Assembly: GCA_016180665.1 (NCBI GenBank)
Contig: JACPAS010000005.1
Location: 1-8,928 of the forward strand
Direction of reading: 5' to 3'
Origin: Microcaldota archaeon
GTDB lineage: Archaea > Micrarchaeota > Micrarchaeia > Anstonellales > Bilamarchaeaceae
Length of the DNA: 8,928 bases
A program made the position numbers and the translations under genes. A model generated the notes under the pieces. It saw only the letters and a list, made by a program, of their open reading frames with translations. It was not told the DNA's origin and made no database searches. Positions 5,760 through 8,928 of this stretch are shown here, in pieces (position 1 is the first letter of the stretch; each line of letters starts with the position of its first letter).

Positions 5760-6308
5760 TCAATCGCTTTGTCTTTTTACTATGTTAATGGCATTCACCA
5801 GGCTAGTTTCATTTATTTCTCTTCTTCCTTTTAGTCTTTTGTCAGAATATAAGAATAAAGGCACTACGCGTTCGTTAGTTGAGAAATTCATCAGCTTTGC
5901 ATAATAATTAAAGTCGTCAAGACCTTTTTGAGTTAATACATTGTGCTCAACCCAGAGAACTTCGGATTGGGTTTTGTTCTTCATTTGTGATATTCTTGGT
6001 GCTACTTCTTTTGAAGCAAAACATCTTGGAGAGAAGAAATAGTGGACTTGGGGAAGGCCTTCTGTGCTTATGTTTTCTAGGGAAGAATCAATTGAGAGAA
6101 ATTCGGAATCATCTAAAAATTCAACTAACTCATCATAGTCTAAACTTTCTTCTGGGAAGTCTATTTTTTCAAGTTCCGCCTTATTAGAAGCTGAATTGGT
6201 CGAGTTTGTTAGGTTGTCAGATGGTTTTTCTTCTGGTTTAATGCTGCTAGTGCAGCCTAGAATAATAATTAACAGTGCAAGGATTACATAAATTTTAACT
6301 GATCGCAT
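5760..6308 (-). CDS. membrane-anchored lipoprotein with monothiol thioredoxin-like domain
   Basis: A 182-residue predicted exported protein. Residues 1-19 form a signal peptide (MRSVKIYVILALLIIILGC) with a lipobox-like ILGC and C19 as the likely lipid anchor. Residues 20-85 are a Ser/Asn/Glu-rich, low-complexity, acidic linker. Residues 86-182 look like a thioredoxin fold: strand LPQVHYFFSP, active-site-like RCFASKEVAP (95-104), strand EVLWVEHNVL, helix, then RVVPLFLYSDKRL (147-159) with P150 at the cis-proline position. In CxxC relatives the first region reads 'SPxCPxC'; here it is C96-F-A-S99, so only one thiol remains. Six N-x-S/T sequons are present (N32, N35, N79, N111, N141, N166), consistent with an N-glycosylated surface protein. 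The ATG is about 25 nt from a TATA element, so it is probably leaderless. It is the first gene of an operon with Pelota. Confidence 0.75.
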   Translation of the reverse strand: MRSVKIYVILALLIIILGCTSSIKPEEKPSDNLTNSTNSASNKAELEKIDFPEESLDYDELVEFLDDSEFLSIDSSLENISTEGLPQVHYFFSPRCFASKEVAPRISQMKNKTQSEVLWVEHNVLTQKGLDDFNYYAKLMNFSTNERVVPLFLYSDKRLKGRREINETSLVNAINIVKRQSD

Positions 6309-6323
6309 GCCATATATACTATG

Positions 6324-6343
6324 GTAAATATAAAATATTTTAC
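6324..6343. promoter_or_regulatory. second near-palindromic bidirectional promoter
   Basis: AAATAT-AAA-ATATTT (6326-6340) is a perfect inverted repeat centred at 6333. With one extra T it extends to GTAAATAT / ATATTTTAC (6324-6343). The minus-strand ATG (6308) is 25 nt from the centre, and the plus-strand in-frame TTG at 6358 is also 25 nt away; the plus ATG at 6367 is 34 nt away. It therefore fits a shared TATA element, leaderless for the lipoprotein-Pelota operon and leaderless or with a 9-nt leader for the PUA gene. Inferred from spacing. Confidence 0.5.
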
Positions 6344-6366
6344 TAGACCTATAATTATTGATAAAA

Positions 6367-6804
6367 ATGAAAAAAGCATCAGATTTTGTTCGCTATCTTA
6401 AGGATAAATTCTCTATTGAACTGCCAGAAGAGATAGAAATTACTCATGATCCGAAATATGGAATAAGGGCACACAATAAAGCAGTACACGGGTCAAGGGC
6501 ATGGGGTGTTCGTGGTTTTAATGTTTTTGCTGATGGAAAAACAAAAAATTATTTTATTCAGTTGGTTGGACACTTGGCAAGAAAAAATACTGCTGCATTG
6601 AATCTGGAGGATGCGAAAAAATTTGTTTCTGGCAGAGAGATAATTAAAAAAATAAAAATGGAAAAAGGAGAGGTTATTCTTGTCTATAAGGGACATGTTC
6701 TTGGAGTTGGAACGCATCTCGGAAAAGGAAAAATATTAAGCACTGTCAAGAAACCTGTTGAGATAGTGAATGATGTGAAAAACTATCAGGGGCGAAATCT
6801 ATGA
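6367..6804 (+). CDS. stand-alone PUA-like RNA-binding protein (RsmF/Nop2 C-terminal type, COG3270-like)
   Basis: A 145-residue protein from the ATG at 6367; an upstream in-frame TTG at 6358 would add three residues and fits a leaderless start. The C-terminal part, ALNLEDAKKFVSGREII (77-93) then GEVILVYKGHVLGVGTHLGK (101-120) and KILSTVKKP, has the pattern of the PUA-like domain at the end of RsmF/NOL1/NOP2 m5C methyltransferases (LxxxEAxxFxxGxxI, then GxVLVxYxGxxLGxG). The N-terminal 75 residues (KKASDFVRYLKDKFSIELPE and GSRAWGVRGFNVF) form a mixed alpha/beta domain as in archaeal free-standing members. There is no methyltransferase domain, so it probably binds rRNA or tRNA, perhaps in ribosome biogenesis or alongside a separate methylase. 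It is the first gene of a short operon with the Nudix gene. Confidence 0.78.
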   Translation: MKKASDFVRYLKDKFSIELPEEIEITHDPKYGIRAHNKAVHGSRAWGVRGFNVFADGKTKNYFIQLVGHLARKNTAALNLEDAKKFVSGREIIKKIKMEKGEVILVYKGHVLGVGTHLGKGKILSTVKKPVEIVNDVKNYQGRNL

Positions 6805-6834
6805 TGTCGAGTGAATGAAAATTGGTGTAAACAT

Positions 6835-7218
6835 ATGAGACCTTTTGCCTGCGATGCAGTAATTATCAATAATGGAAAAGTCGTTCTAATTAGACGCGGA
6901 ACTGAACCGTTTAAAGGAGAATGGGCAATTCCTGGCGGAAGGATTGAAGATAATGAAACTGCTGAAGAATGTTTAGTTAGGGAAGCAAAAGAAGAGACGG
7001 GTTTGGAAGTTAGGCCAATTAGAATGATTGGTGTTTATTCAGATCCGAAAAGAGATCCACGCGGGATTATTGTTGCAGCTTATTTATGTGAGGTTATTGG
7101 CGGAGAATTAAATGGTGGGGATGATGCTGCTGAAGCTAAGTGGTTTGAACTAAATAAAATTCCGAAACTGTGTACTGACCATAATAAAATACTGGAAGAT
7201 GCACTGGCAAACTTATAA
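6835..7218 (+). CDS. Nudix hydrolase (ADP-ribose pyrophosphatase-like)
   Basis: A 127-residue single-domain Nudix protein. The Nudix box is complete, from G35 to L57: G-x5-E-x7-REAKEETGL, with the catalytic REAKEE at 49-54. Ahead of it are the usual strands DAVIINNGKVVLIRRG and GEWAIPGG; after it comes VYSDPKRDPRGIIVAAYL (67-84), the SDPxRDPRG segment common in archaeal and bacterial ADP-ribose pyrophosphatase-like members (His often follows G; here it is Ile). Likely reaction: hydrolysis of a nucleoside diphosphate linked to X, with ADP-ribose the best guess; the substrate is unproven. The start at 6835 is preceded by GGTG (6823-6826, 8 nt spacing) and matches the usual family N-terminus. 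A GTG at 6811, 6 bp after the upstream stop, would add eight residues (MNENWCKH). Co-transcribed with the PUA gene. Confidence 0.92.
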   Translation: MRPFACDAVIINNGKVVLIRRGTEPFKGEWAIPGGRIEDNETAEECLVREAKEETGLEVRPIRMIGVYSDPKRDPRGIIVAAYLCEVIGGELNGGDDAAEAKWFELNKIPKLCTDHNKILEDALANL

Positions 7219-7273
7219 AAACACTTCTAATTAGATTTATTTTGTAAATGTTTGACTGATTTTTTGGTTGATC
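7213..7273 (+). promoter_or_regulatory. possible promoter and ribosome site for the helical-protein gene
   Basis: TTATAAAAA (7213-7221) overlaps the Nudix stop codon and would place a start site near 7243. GGTTGATC (7266-7273), close to the Shine-Dalgarno consensus GGTGATC, lies 7 nt (counting from GGT) before the ATG at 7276 and supports that start over the TTG at 7252. Weak, spacing-based. Confidence 0.35.
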
Positions 7274-7275
7274 GA

Positions 7276-8190
7276 ATGACTGCTGATAGAGACCTGTTAA
7301 TTTGGGATTTAAGAAAGAATTTTGAGGATATTCTTAGTGGGAGGAGCAGTGCAGGCGGCAGTATTGGTGAGGTTTTTTTTAGAGCTTCTAATTTGGCTGG
7401 ACCAGAACATAACTATTTTTTCAGATTGATGGGTATTGAGTTTATGGGGAGATGTGCATACGACCATCATGAATTGCTAACCATAGTTCGGATTTTTGAA
7501 GGAATGGGAAGCGAAAATCCATCAAAAGTATTCCCAGCTCCTAGAAGGACTACTGCTGAGGAAACGAAACACGCACAGACTTCTTTATTGGAAAATTTAA
7601 GAGTTGCAACATTAGAGGCATTGGAAAAGGCAATAGTAAGATGTTATGGTTGCAGGTATATCGGATATTCTGCAAAGATTTGGGATAAACTAAAAGAAAT
7701 TGCAACAGAAGATTCAAACCAAACTATAAGAAGAATTGCACTTGAAACGTTGATATCACTAGGGAGCATTAATTTTATTAAAGGACTAATTGATGCAAGT
7801 AAGAAAGCGGGAGATTATGCTAAGGAATTGATACCAACAAGTAAGCCGGAATCATACCTAAACGCTGCTATAGGCTCGGCTAATAAAGAGTTGATTGATT
7901 CTGTTATCCGGATTTTTTATAGACCATATGTGCATGATTCGGTTAAAGCACACATAATTGACAGGTTAGGTTACGCTGAAGATGGTTTAACAGCTGAGCA
8001 TCTTAAGCGGATTTCAAGAGAAGCACAAGTTAGGGCAATGAGCGAATTATGTGAGCGGACGTTGTTTACAGCAACAATGAGGAGAAAAACTTATGATGGA
8101 GTATATGGGAGAAAAATATTTGAGCATGAGCCAAGATGGTTAAATATGCCAAGAACTCCAGAAGCTGCTAAACTACAAGTTAGAAGATGA
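7276..8190 (+). CDS. alpha-helical protein of unknown function, HEAT-like segment
   Basis: About 304 residues from the ATG at 7276; an in-frame TTG at 7252 would give 312. I do not recognise the family. The protein is predicted to be almost wholly helical and soluble, with no signal peptide or membrane segment. Residues about 105-175 (LLENLRVATLEALEKAIVR, KIWDKLKEIATEDSNQTIRR, IALETLISLGSINFIKGLID) look like HEAT-type helical hairpins, with the 'D...IRR.ALE.L..LG' pattern of such repeats. A second helical block covers about 195-265 (NKELIDSVIRIFYRPYVHDS, VKAHIIDRLG, LKRISREAQVRAM). The C-terminus is basic and Pro/Arg-rich (HEPRWLNMPRTPEAAKLQVRR region), and CYGC (123-126) is a lone Cys pair. 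HEAT-like proteins usually act as binding scaffolds; a protein or RNA partner is a guess. It converges on the coiled-coil gene with 13 bp between stop codons. Confidence 0.8.
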   Translation: MTADRDLLIWDLRKNFEDILSGRSSAGGSIGEVFFRASNLAGPEHNYFFRLMGIEFMGRCAYDHHELLTIVRIFEGMGSENPSKVFPAPRRTTAEETKHAQTSLLENLRVATLEALEKAIVRCYGCRYIGYSAKIWDKLKEIATEDSNQTIRRIALETLISLGSINFIKGLIDASKKAGDYAKELIPTSKPESYLNAAIGSANKELIDSVIRIFYRPYVHDSVKAHIIDRLGYAEDGLTAEHLKRISREAQVRAMSELCERTLFTATMRRKTYDGVYGRKIFEHEPRWLNMPRTPEAAKLQVRR

Positions 8191-8203
8191 TTAGCAACCC
8201 CGC

Positions 8204-8731
8204 TTAACCTTTTGTCTTATCTTCAATTACAACTAGATCTCCAAGTGTTACCTGATTATCTTCAAATCCACCAAATCGAATTCCCTTTCTACTAGCGGAT
8301 TTAACCATTTTCATATCGGAATATAAGAGTTTCAACTCATCGCGTATTTTTCTTAACTGCTCTTCTATTGATAAAACGTCGGTTTCTGCTTCTTTTATAT
8401 CTCCTTCAATGAATTTTTTCTTTCTACGGGCTCTTTCAACTTCTTTTACTTTTTCAAGCTCTTCGTCTATTTTCTTCATTCCTTTAAGCAAATCACGTTC
8501 TATTTTTGGAGTATATGCCTGAGTTGCGATTTTGAATTCAAGCATGTTCTTCTGTTTTCTTAATGGAAAGACATTGATATCTTTTGTTTTTTCTAAAAAT
8601 GGCTCTAATGCTTTTTCTTCATATTTTTTGTAGCGGATTTTTTTATTGAGTCTTTTAATGTGATTTATCAGCTCTGATTTTCTATTTTCAAGCGCAGAAA
8701 TTTTGTCTGATAATTCTGGTTCGGTCATCAT
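8204..8731 (-). CDS. archaeal coiled-coil protein of unknown function
   Basis: 175 residues, or 174 from the second ATG at 8728, which is 7 nt from GTGATC (8741-8736) and so the better placed start. Two long coiled-coil stretches (about 5-50, SDKISALENRKSELINHIKR..., and about 85-143, KKIDEELEKVKEVERARRKK...) are separated by INVFPLRKQKNMLEFKIATQ (52-71). That linker, followed by AYTPKIERDLLKGMKKIDEE, resembles the 'LEFKIATEALSxEKExEL' pattern I associate with archaeal coiled-coil proteins of the COG1340 type, which are longer. A compact conserved-looking tail, ASRKGIRFGGFEDNQVTLGD (146-165), ends in a beta-like VVIEDKTKG. It is too long and too differently built for prefoldin beta. The role may be structural; it is probably co-transcribed with the gene entering from the right (33-bp gap). 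Confidence 0.8.
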   Translation of the reverse strand: MMTEPELSDKISALENRKSELINHIKRLNKKIRYKKYEEKALEPFLEKTKDINVFPLRKQKNMLEFKIATQAYTPKIERDLLKGMKKIDEELEKVKEVERARRKKKFIEGDIKEAETDVLSIEEQLRKIRDELKLLYSDMKMVKSASRKGIRFGGFEDNQVTLGDLVVIEDKTKG

Positions 8732-8764
8732 ACTTGATCACTTTTATAAAGAGGATAGGGAATT

Positions 8765-8928
8765 TTAATGTATGTTAAGATTTAAAAAGGTAGAGATGGC
8801 GAAGCTAGCAGTATTTCTGAATGTAGAACTTTTATCTTCTACTTCTTTTTTTATTGTTAGGTGCAAGAAGAAGTTTCCATTTGAATAAGAGATTTTACTA
8901 TCACTAATTATACAGTTTTCTAAATCTT
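8765..8928 (-). CDS. C-terminal end of a protein entering from the right edge, possible KEOPS subunit Pcc1
   Basis: On the minus strand one frame is open from the window edge to TAA at 8767-8765, giving 53 residues. It reads as plausible protein: a strand (ENCIISDSKISYSNGNFF), a second strand (LHLTIKKEVED) and a helix (SSTFRNTASFAISTFLNLNI). The order strand, turn, strand, 'D-SS-x-FR-x-T', then a final helix resembles the end of archaeal Pcc1 ('SEI...L.I.A.DSSALRGTVNSYLRWI'), the dimerisation subunit of the KEOPS complex that makes t6A on tRNA. The match is by eye and weak; the typical NSYLR is not present. A 38-codon plus-strand frame over the same bases (8772-8888) looks less protein-like. 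Confidence 0.45.
   Translation of the reverse strand, partial: DLENCIISDSKISYSNGNFFLHLTIKKEVEDKSSTFRNTASFAISTFLNLNIH

Noticed and set aside
4833..5904. Several plus-strand open frames of 62-90 codons
   Set aside because: All lie antisense to Pelota or its upstream gene, with Ser/Phe/Leu-rich shadow composition.
5987..6187. 66-codon plus-strand open frame
   Set aside because: Antisense to the lipoprotein gene; Leu-rich shadow with no start signal.
6493..6717. 74-codon minus-strand open frame
   Set aside because: Antisense to the PUA gene; Asn/Ser/Phe-rich shadow with no start signal.
8742..8752. TTTATAAAA as the promoter TATA box of the coiled-coil gene
   Set aside because: Its centre is only about 15 nt from the start codon, which would put the transcript start inside the gene; the gene has a GTGATC ribosome site and probably reads through from the upstream gene.
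8772..8888. 38-codon plus-strand open frame at the right edge
   Set aside because: The minus-strand frame over the same bases runs open to the window edge, reads more like a real protein and matches the neighbour's strand and spacing.

Overview
The window looks archaeal. It carries PCNA, Pelota (aDom34), NurA, a stand-alone RsmF/Nop2-type PUA protein and possibly a Pcc1 end. TATA-like boxes lie about 26 nt ahead of start codons that have no Shine-Dalgarno sequence (leaderless genes), while internal genes often do have one (GGAGGAGAT, AGAGGTT). The DNA is AT-rich and tightly packed, with no gap over 100 bp and no rRNA, tRNA, CRISPR or insertion sequence that I can see. A small-genome or uncultivated (DPANN-like) archaeon is possible, but the lineage cannot be fixed from this window.

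Layout. 1-1606 (minus): a small winged-helix regulator, then an EamA-type drug/metabolite exporter, then the PCNA sliding clamp, which runs off the left edge. 1655-1936 (plus): a 93-residue protein of unknown role, divergent from the regulator. 1951-3058 (minus): a type IV toxin-antitoxin pair of the AbiE kind in reversed order (AbiEii nucleotidyltransferase first, AbiEi second, 29-bp overlap), with an inverted repeat around its TATA box. 3149-4171 (minus): NurA nuclease. 4223-4737 (plus): a two-membrane-helix, coiled-coil protein whose frame is broken at a run of six G. 4730-6308 (minus): a thioredoxin-like lipoprotein and Pelota, separated by 1 nt. 6358-7218 (plus): the PUA protein and a Nudix hydrolase. 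7276-8190 (plus): an all-helical protein of unknown role. 8204-8928 (minus): a coiled-coil protein preceded by the C-terminal end of a probable Pcc1-like protein.

The genes fall into replication and repair (PCNA, NurA), translation quality control and RNA modification (Pelota, the PUA protein, perhaps Pcc1), and an accessory block (AbiE plus orphan small genes). The most striking non-coding signal is that all three divergent gene pairs share one near-palindromic A/T element. It sits almost exactly midway between opposite start codons 50-55 bp apart, as expected for a single TATA element firing leaderless transcripts both ways. The best case is 4187-4207, where CCAAAA and TTTTGG flank the TATA and both ATGs are 26 nt from the centre.
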